Of a stretch of DNA of 64,000 nt, positions 36,201-45,484 are shown one piece after another; position 1 is the first letter of the stretch; each line of letters begins with the position of its first letter. The stretch is taken from assembly GCF_903645355.1 (NCBI RefSeq), contig NZ_CAHJXR010000006.1:186001-250000 (forward strand), in the 5' to 3' direction. The notes under the pieces are model-generated. The model searched no databases and was not told where the DNA came from. It worked only from the letters and a program-made list of their open reading frames with translations. Source of the DNA: Schaalia sp. Marseille-Q2122. GTDB lineage: Bacteria > Actinomycetota > Actinomycetes > Actinomycetales > Actinomycetaceae. A program made the translations under genes and the position numbers.

Positions 36201-37908
36201 GTTCGCCCGCGACACCACGGACTACACGGTTTTGGCGACCGCCTCCAGCCTCACGGTGAATGCTCGCGCTGAAGAAAAGAATGCCACCGTGTCCGTCCAT
36301 GTTGGCGACACTCTGGTTGCCCAGGCGAAGGGTGCCCTCAGCAGCGAGGTTGGTCTTAGCGAAGGTGAGAACACCGTCAAGGTGACTGTCACCGCTCCCG
36401 ATGGTGAGACCTCGAAGGTGTACACCCTTGCTGTGACCGCCGTCAGCCAGGTCTTCCTTTCTGACCTTGAGCGGGAGAGCGCCACCTCGGGTGACAGGCG
36501 CGTGGTCCAGCGTGACCTCAGCACCGACCGTCGTCCTCTGAGCGTGTGGAACGGTAGCGAAGCCCAGACCTACACCAAGGGCCTGGGTACCCACGCAGAC
36601 TCGACGATCATCTACAACATCGCGGGTAAGGGCTTCACGACCTTTAACGCATCTGTGGGTATTGACTACGAGACGAATGCCAAGCCCGACGAAGCAAATG
36701 TCACCTTCGAGGTGTGGGTTGAGGACGAGAAGCGCTACACCAGTGACGAGATGGGAACCCGGGTTCCCGCAGCCTCCACTGGCGAGATCAATGTTGCTGG
36801 CGCAAGCACCCTCAAGCTCGTCGCCAAGGAGTTCACGGTCGCAGCATCTTCTGCTGACGCCGCGATGGGTTCGGTGAGTGTTGATCGCACCCCGGGTACC
36901 TACCGCACGGGCGAGAGCGCAGTCATTACTGCGGCCCCCGCTGAGGGTCACACCTTCCTTGGCTGGAGCTACGCCGGTTCTGAGGACATCATCAGCACCG
37001 AAGCCGCATTGAGCTTGAAGGTCTACGCCACTACTGACCTGGTTGCTCGCTTCCGCGCCAATACCCCGGCAGTGACCATCACCGCTGGTGAGGTCAGCGT
37101 GACGGGCGAACCGGTGGTGGCCAGACCCTGGTTGCTCTTGCTGGCACCTGGCAGCCCGAGGGCGTTGCTCTGAGCTTCCAGTGGAAGGCTGATGGTGAGC
37201 CCATCGCCGAGGCCACCGCCGCCGAACTGCCTCTGACCGAGGCGCTGGTGGGGAAGAAGATCAGCGTCGCCGTGACCGGCACCCTTGAAGGTGCTGAGGC
37301 AGTCACAGCACGTTCTTCCGAGGTCGTCGTTCGCGCTGCAGGTACCACTGACCCCGGCACGGGTCCTGGCACGAACCCCGGTACCGACCCAGGCAATCAG
37401 ACTCCTGCGCCTGGTGGCACTGAGCCTTCCGTCAAGGTTGTGACCGATGGACCTCTGCGCCCCGGTGACGCGATTGCCATTGAGGCCTCCGGTTTTACCG
37501 CCGGGGAAACAGTGTCTCTGACCCTGCACTCCGATCCGATCCACCTTGGTGATGTTTTGGCTGATGCAAGCGGCAAGGTATCTGCCAGGATCACCCTGCC
37601 TGAGAATGCTCCTGCAGGTCTGCATCACATCCAGGCTAAGGGTCTGACCAGTGGCAAGGTGGCAAGCTGGCCGTAACCCTCCTCGCTGCTGGCACGGATG
37701 CCGACTCCTCCAAGGGTGATGACAAGGGTGACGGAAAGAAGCCTGCAGGTGATTCGAAGAGCGGTCAGGACAAGAAGAGCACCGGTAAGGGTAAGAGCTC
37801 GTCACTTGCTGTGACGGCGCTGTGTCGCTCCTTGGCCTGCTGGCTCTCACTGCTGGCGATGGAGCTGCGGCGATGGCTGTTCGTCGTCGCAAGGCACTGA
37901 CTGACTGA
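33236..37908 (+). pseudogene. Broken GH110 alpha-1,3-galactosidase, LAxTG-anchored
   Basis: The reading frame is interrupted many times: an early stop at 33278 if ATG 33236 (behind AAGGAGGG) was the start, TAG at 33611, and frameshifts near 34125, 34560, 34835, 37120, 37660 and 37815. The pieces join into one protein: signal peptide, then a parallel beta-helix with GH110-type segments (NITIDGGGSTFMFHG, TFFWQSKDLVLRNL, NPHDDPINVHGT). Next come a Big_2-like domain, three cadherin-like sandwiches, an NPCBM-like domain (WNGSEAQTYTKGLGTHAD), an Ig-like domain shared with the fucosidase, and a terminal LAVT(G) signal with hydrophobic tail and RRRKALTD. GH110 enzymes remove alpha-1,3-galactose from blood-group B antigens. 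It is no longer able to make the full protein unless the sequence contains errors. Confidence 0.85.
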
Positions 37909-37913
37909 GCTTG

Positions 37914-37948
37914 CGGGTTCCTCGCACTCTGCGAGTGCGAGGAACCCG
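37914..37948 (+). terminator. Hairpin after the GH110 pseudogene
   Basis: CGGGTTCCTCGCACTC pairs with GAGTGCGAGGAACCCG six bases after the ancestral stop. The T-tract is weak. Confidence 0.8.
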
Positions 37949-37961
37949 TGCCTGTCACAGT

Positions 37962-38013
37962 ACTGGGGCCGCTGGTGGTGCAACATCTTCGTTGCGCCAC
38001 CAGCGGCCCCAGT
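37962..38013. terminator. Very long hairpin between converging genes
   Basis: ACTGGGGCCGCTGGTGG and CCACCAGCGGCCCCAGT pair, extended inwards by TGCAAC/GTTGCG. It probably ends transcription from both sides (the pseudogene and the minus-strand anchor-L gene). Confidence 0.75.
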
Positions 38014-38082
38014 GTGTTGTCAGAAGAGAGCCTGTGCCAGGAATTTAGAGACGTCCTTGTCTCGCTTCCTGTGGCCTGAAGC

Positions 38083-38955
38083 TCAGTCTGACCAGATGGC
38101 CCTTTCAGGCATGATGACTGCTGAGTCGCGGCCTCCATCACCGGCGTCGGCGATGGAGATGGCCAGTTGGGCTGGCACTCCTGGGGTGACTCGAGCAGTG
38201 CAGGTCAGGGGAATGCTGATGCCATTGAGGGCGGTGTACACTCCCGTGCGGCGCGCGAGGTTTGGCCCGAACAAGCGGGGGAAGCGGAAGCGGCTGAGGT
38301 TTGCGACGCTGACAGCAGCCCCGTTGGGGAGGCAGGTGCAGCGCTGTCCGTTGACGGTCACATTCATGACGTCATTGAACCGTGAACGCGCATAGAAGGG
38401 GTACTCTTCGCTGGCGAAGAAGTAGCGGACTTTAATGGTTGAGCCGCGAGGGACAACGGTGGCGCGGTAGGTGACCGCGTCGTAGGTGCGCACTCCCGCG
38501 AGGGAGGTCAGCTGGTGGTCGCCTGCTCCTCCCAGCCAGCTGCTGGCCTTGTACTGGGTGCGCCCAACAACATCAGAGGCATAGCCTGTGCTGAGCACCC
38601 ATGCCCTCTTGTGGCGGAGCAGGCCGTTGACGCTGCCCCATTGGCTGGCGTCGCCAACCACTCGTTCGCACTTCTTGGTTAATCCGCGGCCAAAGAGTCC
38701 ACCGTTTGGGTCGTGACCGTGAGGGGGACATGGGCCAGGATTTGGGCTAGGTTGCGGGCCCGGGTGTGGGCCTGGGTGTGGGCCCGGCGTTACTGATCCG
38801 GGATCGTGATGTGCGGCCTGTACTGTCACGCCGACTTTGGCGTGCATGGCGGTATCCATTTTGTGGGAAGCGGGCGCCGCGTACACCGGCACTGCAAATG
38901 CCGTGAGCAACAGGGCTGAGCTGCCAAAAATGGAGATCATCTTCTTGATGGCCAT
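38083..38955 (-). CDS. Secreted choice-of-anchor-L domain protein (short paralogue)
   Basis: A 290-residue secreted protein. ATG 38955 is chosen because GGAGGTG lies 7 bp upstream. The signal peptide ends near VPVYAAP. A repetitive Pro/Gly/His stalk follows (GPHPGPHPGPQPSPNPGP). The C-terminal domain has the choice-of-anchor-L pattern VLSTGYASDVVG, TYDAVTY, VRYFFASEEYPFY and FNDVMNVTVNG. It ends IWSD. No sorting signal or membrane anchor is present. Its domain is shared with the C-terminus of the larger protein at 40359-42815. Probably an extracellular adhesive or matrix protein. Confidence 0.8.
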   Translation of the reverse strand: MAIKKMISIFGSSALLLTAFAVPVYAAPASHKMDTAMHAKVGVTVQAAHHDPGSVTPGPHPGPHPGPQPSPNPGPCPPHGHDPNGGLFGRGLTKKCERVVGDASQWGSVNGLLRHKRAWVLSTGYASDVVGRTQYKASSWLGGAGDHQLTSLAGVRTYDAVTYRATVVPRGSTIKVRYFFASEEYPFYARSRFNDVMNVTVNGQRCTCLPNGAAVSVANLSRFRFPRLFGPNLARRTGVYTALNGISIPLTCTARVTPGVPAQLAISIADAGDGGRDSAVIMPERAIWSD

Positions 38956-39622
38956 TTTCTTCACCTCCATTCAGATATCGACATCGAAAAATGCCGATGC
39001 ATCCGATCCTAGCTGCGAAAAGTATTTCTCGCAGCATTTCCGCTGCCATTATTTTCTCACTCTCACTCAGGCGAGAATAGTTTCTAACTAAGGCAAATTA
39101 GCCGCATTCTCCCAGCTAAGCAACCACTTCACCCAACCCTACAATTCCGCTAGATTCCGGCACTTTCCCACACAAGCGACGATCACCAAACACCCTCTAA
39201 AGACACCAAGGAAACACTCAGCTGTCCCACAAAATACACATAGACTATTCTCAGAAATGCAAGCCAATGAATACCCACATGCAGCATATCTCTTCATTTC
39301 CACAGACCCTATTCCCCTAATCTTATTCAGAGCACTTTTTTAGCTGCACCCACAATTCCACGGTGCATAATATTGACCAGAGCGTTTCCCCACCTCACTC
39401 CCGGGTCACACACACAGCCATCGACGCCCAATGAAAGATCAACGAGTCCTGAACAGCTGTACCCCAACAGGTTATTCAGACCATGAACAACTTGGGCTGG
39501 GGCATAGAAGCTTCCAGGTTCCTAAACTATTCATTTTCTGAACACCTAAAGGAGCTCAGCGTCAGACCCCTGTCTACTCCTCACCACTTCCACATGAGGC
39601 AGACACCCTCACCCAAGCCGCC
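38956..39622. other. AT-richer intergenic stretch, no gene seen
   Basis: About 670 bp, clearly lower in GC than the genes around it and without long open frames on either strand. It may hold the promoter of the anchor-L gene and regulatory DNA. Nothing specific was recognised. Confidence 0.6.
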
Positions 39623-40327
39623 TCACCCCAGACGCCCTCGATAGGCGTAGGCAGACGCTAGCAAGGAGCGCACATGAGCAAGCAGAGCCAGCTTCTCACC
39701 CATGAGTTGCTCATAGTCGCTATAGGCGCACGCCTTATCCAGACACCCAATGCCCCAACGTGCCGCGAAGCAATCAAGGGCCCGAGCATAAACACCCGAT
39801 CGATCCTGCACAGCCTGCGTCGCCACAAGACCCAAACGCCCCGAAGCAACAAAAAAGGTGAACCCGGGCGCTCCCGATAGCGCCTGAGAGATCGGCAGGA
39901 AGATCGCCGCCACCGCCCCCCCGGTTCAACACTGCGCGCCACCGCAGATCACTCTGATCTCGAGGAATCTTCACAACGAGGTAGTCCCAGGCCCCTGGAC
40001 AATCCACCCACACCCACGGATAGTGACGTGCCGATGACATTCCCCCATCAGTCCCATCGCATTCAAATACGCCCAGACAGAAGGCGGCACCCTCGTAGCT
40101 GCCCGAGGTCACCCACCTATGACACCCTCGGGGATTGTCCACGACGGGCAAAAAGCCCACCCCCGCACGATACCCTCGTCAACCTCACCGTGGTAAGTCC
40201 ACCCTCGCGCGTGAGCCCATGCCGCCCGCAGCGCATCCCTGCGACAGTAGCGCCACTGCACCCACCAAGCAGCAACGGCCAACGCAGCGCCGATGGCGAC
40301 AAGGTCGATCACGTCATACCACGGCAT
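39623..40327 (-). pseudogene. Broken membrane-protein gene
   Basis: Three overlapping pieces in different frames make one continuous protein when joined. The first has a membrane helix (MPWYDVIDLVAIGAALAVAAW) and GWAFCPSWTIPEGV. The second reads SGSYEGAAFCLGVFECDG, YPWVWVDCPGAWDYLVVKIP. The third reads IFLPISQALSGAPGFTFFV to the end. Frameshifts lie near 40120 and 39925. It sits 31 bp downstream of the large anchor-L gene on the same strand. Family unknown. Sequencing error cannot be excluded. Confidence 0.65.
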
Positions 40328-40358
40328 CGCTACCCTCTCACCGGTGCCAGCGCCCGTC

Positions 40359-42815
40359 CTACTCGGACCAGATGCCCCGGTCAAGCAGTGCCACAGCGGA
40401 GTCGTAGGCGTCATCGCTGGTATCAGCAAGCTTGATGACCACTGTGGCCTCTTGGCCGGGGGTCACGGGAACCGAACAGGTCAGCGGCACCGTAATCCCA
40501 TCCATCGTGGTGCCATAGCCGCTGCGGCCCCCACGATTATCCACAAAGTACTGCGGGTTCGACTGATCATTGATGGTATTGACGGACACGGGAATGTCCG
40601 TACCGGGCACATGCGCACAGCTGTGGCCGTTCACCGTGATGCGCATAATGTCGTTATATTCCGATCCGACATACTCGGGGTATTCCTCACTGGCAAAGAC
40701 ATAGCGCACGAAAAGTTTGGCGCCTGTGGGAATGAGCTTCAAGGTGTAGCTGACTGCATCATGGGTGGGTGCCCCCACTAACGCGGACAGCTCCTCATCA
40801 CCGGGCATCTCCAGACTGCTGCTGGCATGATAGTCGGGCTGTCCGACAGCATCGTGAATATACCCGGTGCTCAGCACCCAGGTTTTCTGACCGGGCACGA
40901 AGCCCTCAACACGGCCGCGCTGGCCAGACGAACCGGTGGTTGTTTCCTCTTCCTTCGTCACACCATCACCGAGGACGTCCTCAGCAACCTTCGCTTGATC
41001 GCACCCCTGGGGGAAGGTCCACGGTTGACCATAGAACATGGAACCCTTCCAGATTTCCCATGCCGCTTCGTATCCAACGAAAGGAGCCCATGCCTTTGCG
41101 CTGAGCTTGAGGGCTGCCTCGCCCGATGCTCCAATGCTGGCGCAATGCGTGACAGCACCGGCATGCTCCGTGCGTGTAAAGGTCGCATCGGCACGCAAGA
41201 CGGTCAATTCCCCTGACAGTCCTGCAACGGCGCCGACGTGTTGGTTGCCCACGCCCGGACCGAAGGTGAGGCTGCCGCCGATCCGCAGGGCGAGGGAGCC
41301 GCTATCTGAATACCTGGGTTCGGGAACCTTCCCCTCGCCAATCCTGGTGGTCTCTGTACGGGAGCCGCCCACGCCGATGGTGGTGTAGTTCCTAAAGCCC
41401 AAGGTGGCGCCGATCCGCAGATTTTCAGCGACGAAATTTCCTTCAAAGCGGGCCTCGGCGATGGGTTCAATGAGCAGCATGGTGGGCACGCCGCCGGGAT
41501 GGAACATGAGGGCAATCTTGTCAAAGCCCGGAAGGGAGCAGCTCCCAGAGGCTTTCACGGCAGCGTCAAGGGTGACCTGCGCGGTTAGCGCGACGTAGGT
41601 TTCAAGCTGGAGTTCGGTGGGAAAGTTCCACAGGTACTTGTCGAACTTGTGCCTGAAGAAGGCGTCGGCCTTGAATTCGTGCCCCTTGATGTGAATGCTG
41701 TGTTCACTGCCCACCTGGAAGCAAGACTTGAGCGCATTTCCGCCCGTATTGGGCAGTTTAGTGGGCTTCCCTTGTGGGCGGTCGGGCGCCTGTCGAGAGG
41801 GCGGGGGCTCTGGTCTTTCCGCTCCGGGTTGAGGGCGTGAGGCCCCAGGTTGGTTGTGGGGCTTGTCGTTATCGTCTGCGGGATCCTTGGGGCCTGGTGG
41901 TGGGCCGGGGATGGAGTCATCCTTTTCTGGCGGGTAGTTCTTTGACTCCATATTCATGAAGGCCAGCACATCAGAAAAACCTCCCGGCGCGAGTTCCACG
42001 TGGGTGCCGTCGTGGCTAATGCTGCGCGCGGTGCCGACATATCCGCCGGGAAGGTCATCGGAGACGGGTACGACAACACCGCTGCCAAGGAGAGGAAGGG
42101 GCGTGTCGGCGGGCCATTCAAGGACGAGGTTTCCGTTGCGCCCTTGCCCGGGTGGTGTGGCGTCGAGGAAGGTGGCGGAGTATTCGCGGACGAAGGAGGT
42201 GGAGAGCTCTGCCTCCTCGTCGGAGGTGCCTAGAACGAGGGAGTAGGCGGGGGAGCCGTCTTGGAAGAGGGTGTAGGCGTAGGTGGTGCCGGGGGTGAGT
42301 CCCGCGTCCTGTGCGCCGCTGCTTCCGGTGGGCACGGCCTCGCCCTCGCTGGGCGTTGTGGGCGCGTTTTCACCGAGGGTACGCCGCAGTTGAAGGTCGA
42401 GGCCTTCGCCACCCGTCCAGGTGAAGCCAACCTCGGTATCGCTTGCGTTGTGTACGGCGAGGTCTTGGACGCCTGAGGCCAGCACCCAGGTCACTTCGAG
42501 GCGTTCAAGGTCAGTGGTGATGCTTGATGGTGGAAGAGTGGAGGGTTCGTAGCGTTTGCCTTCCCACACCAGCGGGGAGGCCGTCAGGGTGTAGTTATCG
42601 CGCGGGAGTTCTTGCACGAGGGTGTCCTCCCCGGCGGCTTTGGCGAGGACGTGCCTGGTGCTACTGGTGAGCTCGGCAGTGACTGGCACGCCTGTGGGAG
42701 CTGTGAGGGTGACTTCAAGGAATTCGGCTGGGTCATCGGCGTGTGCCGGAAGAATAATGGCGGCAAGGATCAGTGCCAGGGTTGCACCTAGTGCGGAAAG
42801 CTTCTTCGGCATCAT
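40359..42815 (-). CDS. Large secreted choice-of-anchor-L protein with internal LPNTG motif
   Basis: An 818-residue protein with a signal peptide ending near PAHADDP. Residues about 25-310 are beta-sandwich-like. A Pro-rich linker (about 310-355) leads to KLPNTGG in mid-protein. About 360-620 is an unrecognised beta-rich domain with Cys, and 660-818 is a choice-of-anchor-L domain (VLSTGYIHDAVG, VRYVFASEEYPEY, YNDIMRITVNG) ending IWSE. The LPNTG motif is not followed by a hydrophobic segment, so it cannot be a normal sorting signal; it may be the scar of a fusion. Paralogous to the protein at 38083. Likely a secreted surface or matrix protein. Confidence 0.75.
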   Translation of the reverse strand: MMPKKLSALGATLALILAAIILPAHADDPAEFLEVTLTAPTGVPVTAELTSSTRHVLAKAAGEDTLVQELPRDNYTLTASPLVWEGKRYEPSTLPPSSITTDLERLEVTWVLASGVQDLAVHNASDTEVGFTWTGGEGLDLQLRRTLGENAPTTPSEGEAVPTGSSGAQDAGLTPGTTYAYTLFQDGSPAYSLVLGTSDEEAELSTSFVREYSATFLDATPPGQGRNGNLVLEWPADTPLPLLGSGVVVPVSDDLPGGYVGTARSISHDGTHVELAPGGFSDVLAFMNMESKNYPPEKDDSIPGPPPGPKDPADDNDKPHNQPGASRPQPGAERPEPPPSRQAPDRPQGKPTKLPNTGGNALKSCFQVGSEHSIHIKGHEFKADAFFRHKFDKYLWNFPTELQLETYVALTAQVTLDAAVKASGSCSLPGFDKIALMFHPGGVPTMLLIEPIAEARFEGNFVAENLRIGATLGFRNYTTIGVGGSRTETTRIGEGKVPEPRYSDSGSLALRIGGSLTFGPGVGNQHVGAVAGLSGELTVLRADATFTRTEHAGAVTHCASIGASGEAALKLSAKAWAPFVGYEAAWEIWKGSMFYGQPWTFPQGCDQAKVAEDVLGDGVTKEEETTTGSSGQRGRVEGFVPGQKTWVLSTGYIHDAVGQPDYHASSSLEMPGDEELSALVGAPTHDAVSYTLKLIPTGAKLFVRYVFASEEYPEYVGSEYNDIMRITVNGHSCAHVPGTDIPVSVNTINDQSNPQYFVDNRGGRSGYGTTMDGITVPLTCSVPVTPGQEATVVIKLADTSDDAYDSAVALLDRGIWSE

Positions 42816-43189
42816 CGCAGACCTTATTGGGTTGAATAGAATTCACGGCTACACGCCGATGCTAATCTACCGAGGAAGTTTTTTCTAGAGTTTGAGCAGA
42901 ATATTTTCTCCCCTTTTTTCGCGCCACTTTTGTGAGGTACTCCACCGGTGCGGCATCACTCGAGATCCGCATACTTTTGGCGCGATATCAGCACAAACAA
43001 GACGCACAGATCGCGCCAAGTCTCTTCGCACTGCTTCCTGCGCTTCTTTCTTGAAATCCCAGACAAGCACCCTGTCGGCATGATAGAAATAGCTCTGATG
43101 TGCGACGCGGAAATTCTTGGGCAGCATTTTCTACCGCCACCAAAATCTCAGGATACGCTCAGGAAACAATAAGGGTTTGTTGATTTCAC
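42816..43189. other. Intergenic region, no gene seen
   Basis: About 370 bp between divergent genes (anchor-L protein and sortase), AT-richer than average. A short 80-codon frame on the minus strand has no recognisable pattern. Promoters for both genes are expected here. Confidence 0.6.
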
Positions 43190-43960
43190 ATGAAAAGCTG
43201 GCAAATCTCTAAAGAGGATATTTCAACCACCTCCCTCATCCTCCTACTCCTCATTATCTCTATATTCACTTATATATTTCTTTTTCGTCAGCCAGCAGAG
43301 TTTCACGCCCTCCCCCAATCCCACACCCCCTTCACCACCACACCCACCCCCGGCAACACCCTCGACAAACAACACAACACACACCAACCCCCCACACAGG
43401 CCGACATCCTCGCCGCAGCCACAGCCGCCAACTGCGACCTCACCCCCCAAGAAATCCACGACCCCACACGCCTCATCCTCCTCCGCCACAACCGCGAACT
43501 ACCCATCATGTCCCTCAGCCGCGACGCCACCGACGCCGCAGGCGCACCACCCATCTCCGAGCCCTACACCGTCGGCTGGTACAACGAAGGCCCCAAACTC
43601 GGCTCCCACCAGGGCAAAGCCGTCCTCACCAGCCACACCTACCACACCGGCACCGCCCTCGGAAACGAACTCAACAACGGCCTATGGACCACCGGAGACA
43701 TCATCAAAGTCGAAGACTCCGCCGGACACAACGCCTGCTACACCTACCGCGACACCCTCCACATCATGGTCGAGGACTACGACCCCAACTCCACCATCGT
43801 CTACGACACCGCCAACGCCCCCATGTTCGCCATGGTCGTCTGCTCCGACTGGGACCCCCACGGCAACCCCCTCGGCCGCATGATCTACTACGCCGACCTC
43901 ATCACCACCACCCACACAGACGCCACCGGCACCACACACCCCAACAGCCAATCCGGCTAA
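43190..43960 (+). CDS. Sortase-family transpeptidase
   Basis: A 256-residue protein with one N-terminal membrane helix (SLILLLLIISIFTYIFLF) and an extracellular catalytic domain. The sortase triad is visible: His149 in VLTSHTYH, Cys218 in MVVCSD and Arg230 in GRMIYYADL. The gap to the Cys and the lack of a C-terminal helix resemble class E/F enzymes, but class is uncertain. After an AT-rich first 130 bp, codons become strongly C-ending. Near two LAxTG surface proteins (26138 and the pseudogene), it may anchor them. A strong terminator follows. Confidence 0.83.
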   Translation: MKSWQISKEDISTTSLILLLLIISIFTYIFLFRQPAEFHALPQSHTPFTTTPTPGNTLDKQHNTHQPPTQADILAAATAANCDLTPQEIHDPTRLILLRHNRELPIMSLSRDATDAAGAPPISEPYTVGWYNEGPKLGSHQGKAVLTSHTYHTGTALGNELNNGLWTTGDIIKVEDSAGHNACYTYRDTLHIMVEDYDPNSTIVYDTANAPMFAMVVCSDWDPHGNPLGRMIYYADLITTTHTDATGTTHPNSQSG

Positions 43961-43964
43961 AGCA

Positions 43965-43994
43965 AAGCCCCCGAGCCTCACGGCTCGGGGGCTT
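43965..43994. terminator. Intrinsic hairpin after the sortase gene
   Basis: AAGCCCCCGAGCC pairs perfectly with GGCTCGGGGGCTT over a four-base loop, between converging genes, so it can work in both directions. Confidence 0.88.
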
Positions 43995-44016
43995 CACTCA
44001 CGCAGCACAGCGCCTC

Positions 44017-44769
44017 TTAGATCCCCAAGAAAGCCACAACCGCATCGTAGGAGTGGCGGGCGGCATCCTCGCCATTCATGTGGAAGGCCTCATCAGAACC
44101 CGCACCACACAAGTCAGACACGGCGCGCAGGCACACCCAATCCACACCCATGCCATAACACACCTGGGCCGAGGCAACCGTCTCCATATCGGTGCCAATC
44201 GCATCGGGGAAGCGCTGGCGGATACCAGGAACAACCTGCTCAGAAGCGAAGGAGTCACCCGACACAATACGGCCAATCATCACCGGATGAGGGCTGACCT
44301 CACGCAGGTGGTCAAGCTTAGCAATGGTGGTGGGGTGCGTGCGGTAATCAACGGGCATCCTGGGGATCTGACCCATTTCGTAGCCGAAAACAGTGACATC
44401 AGCATCGTTGTAGATCGCGGTAGTGCCACCGGTGATCTCTCCGACGTTGATGTCCACATGCAGGCCACCGATGGTTCCTGCAGCAATAAACAGTTCAGGG
44501 TCAACCAGGCTGAGCGCGCGCGAGGTAGCATTCGCCGCATTAACCAGGCCAATACCGGAGGTCACGACAAGGACACTCTTTCCGGCGAGGGTGCCCAGGG
44601 CGAAGGTCTGCTGGTGTAGGTCCTCATCGCCAACGCGAAGAATCTGCACCTCAGAGGCGCCACCAACAGGGGTGAGTGCCTCCATGAAGGGGGCAGCCTC
44701 CATGTCCATTGCGCATTGAATGACGGCGTCGACGGCGGTGCGCTCAGGCAGGGCGGGAAGAGTGAGCAT
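44017..44769 (-). CDS. mtnN: 5'-methylthioadenosine / S-adenosylhomocysteine nucleosidase
   Basis: A 250-residue PNP/UDP-family nucleosidase. ATG 44769 has GGAG six bases upstream. Signatures include VTSGIGLVNAANAT, AAGTIGG and the catalytic region GTDMETVASAQVCY followed by LRAVSDLCG, where the Asp of VSD is the expected acid. It hydrolyses MTA and SAH, giving S-ribosylhomocysteine, the substrate of LuxS encoded next to it. Together they make the two steps from SAH to homocysteine and the AI-2 precursor DPD. Confidence 0.9.
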   Translation of the reverse strand: MLTLPALPERTAVDAVIQCAMDMEAAPFMEALTPVGGASEVQILRVGDEDLHQQTFALGTLAGKSVLVVTSGIGLVNAANATSRALSLVDPELFIAAGTIGGLHVDINVGEITGGTTAIYNDADVTVFGYEMGQIPRMPVDYRTHPTTIAKLDHLREVSPHPVMIGRIVSGDSFASEQVVPGIRQRFPDAIGTDMETVASAQVCYGMGVDWVCLRAVSDLCGAGSDEAFHMNGEDAARHSYDAVVAFLGI

Positions 44770-44916
44770 AGGAACTCCATTGGTGAGGGGGCAGGAGGCG
44801 AAGGGGAGTGTGCCATGTGTGGCCGCATGGACGTGAAATACCCGAATGTCAGGCATTCACATGGCGCGAGCGCGACAGCAAGGATCTGCGCGACAGAGGA
44901 ACGTCAACAGCGGCGT

Positions 44917-44940
44917 GCCTGCGCACCGTGGTGCGCAGGC
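44917..44940 (-). terminator. Hairpin between luxS and mtnN
   Basis: GCCTGCGCACC pairs with GGTGCGCAGGC just after the luxS stop. No T-tract; may stabilise the luxS message or partly end transcription. Confidence 0.6.
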
Positions 44941-44947
44941 AGTGGTT

Positions 44948-45484
44948 TCAGTGCTGGCAGTTGCAGCCGCAGCCACCTGAGGGCGCGGTGGGCAGGGAGT
45001 CGGCTGCTTCTTGGGCGGCAGCCTCGTCCATCACGTCTTCCCACTCGTCACGCTTGTCGAGGAAGGCAGCGACAGCGGCCTTCGCAGCCTCAAGGGAGTG
45101 GTTGGCGCCCCAGCCGCACTGGATCTCATTCGCCGCCGGCACTTCGGTCGCAGCAAGCACGTCACGGAAAGCAGCCTCCAGCAGGGGCAGGAACTCCTCA
45201 GTTTCCACACCGAGAAGCATGGCGTAAAAGCCGGTCTGGCAGCCCATAGGGCCAAAGTCAATGAGCTTATCGGTGTGGTTGCGCATAAGCTCAGCGGTGA
45301 GATGCTCGATGGAGTGGACGGCGTCCATCTCGAGGTGGTCAACGTTGGGCTGGGTGAAGCGCACATCGTACTTGACGAGGATATCGCCGCCAGGCAGGAT
45401 CTTGCGATCAGCAACGCGGACGTAGGGGGCGCGGACAAAGCGGTGATCGAGGTTAAAGGACTCGACATTCATGCGTTCAGTCAT
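44948..45484 (-). CDS. luxS: S-ribosylhomocysteine lyase LuxS
   Basis: A 178-residue enzyme from ATG 45484 (or 45472). Metal site HSIEH (His57, His61) with Cys123 in [11 protein letters not shown], and catalytic Cys82 in [10 protein letters not shown], all as in LuxS. It converts S-ribosylhomocysteine to homocysteine and DPD (AI-2 precursor). The C-terminus carries an extra Cys/His-rich tail GGCGCNCQH, which could bind metal. Upstream lies a 77-bp nested palindrome that may be an operator. Confidence 0.95.
   Translation of the reverse strand: MTERMNVESFNLDHRFVRAPYVRVADRKILPGGDILVKYDVRFTQPNVDHLEMDAVHSIEHLTAELMRNHTDKLIDFGPMGCQTGFYAMLLGVETEEFLPLLEAAFRDVLAATEVPAANEIQCGWGANHSLEAAKAAVAAFLDKRDEWEDVMDEAAAQEAADSLPTAPSGGCGCNCQH

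Noticed and set aside
39391-39440. Possible seventh palindromic element (CTCCCGGGTCACACACAC)
   Set aside because: Only a few bases match one end, the partner end is missing and spacing is wrong.
42885-43127. 80-codon minus-strand frame between the anchor-L and sortase genes
   Set aside because: No recognisable sequence pattern or ribosome site; too short to support.
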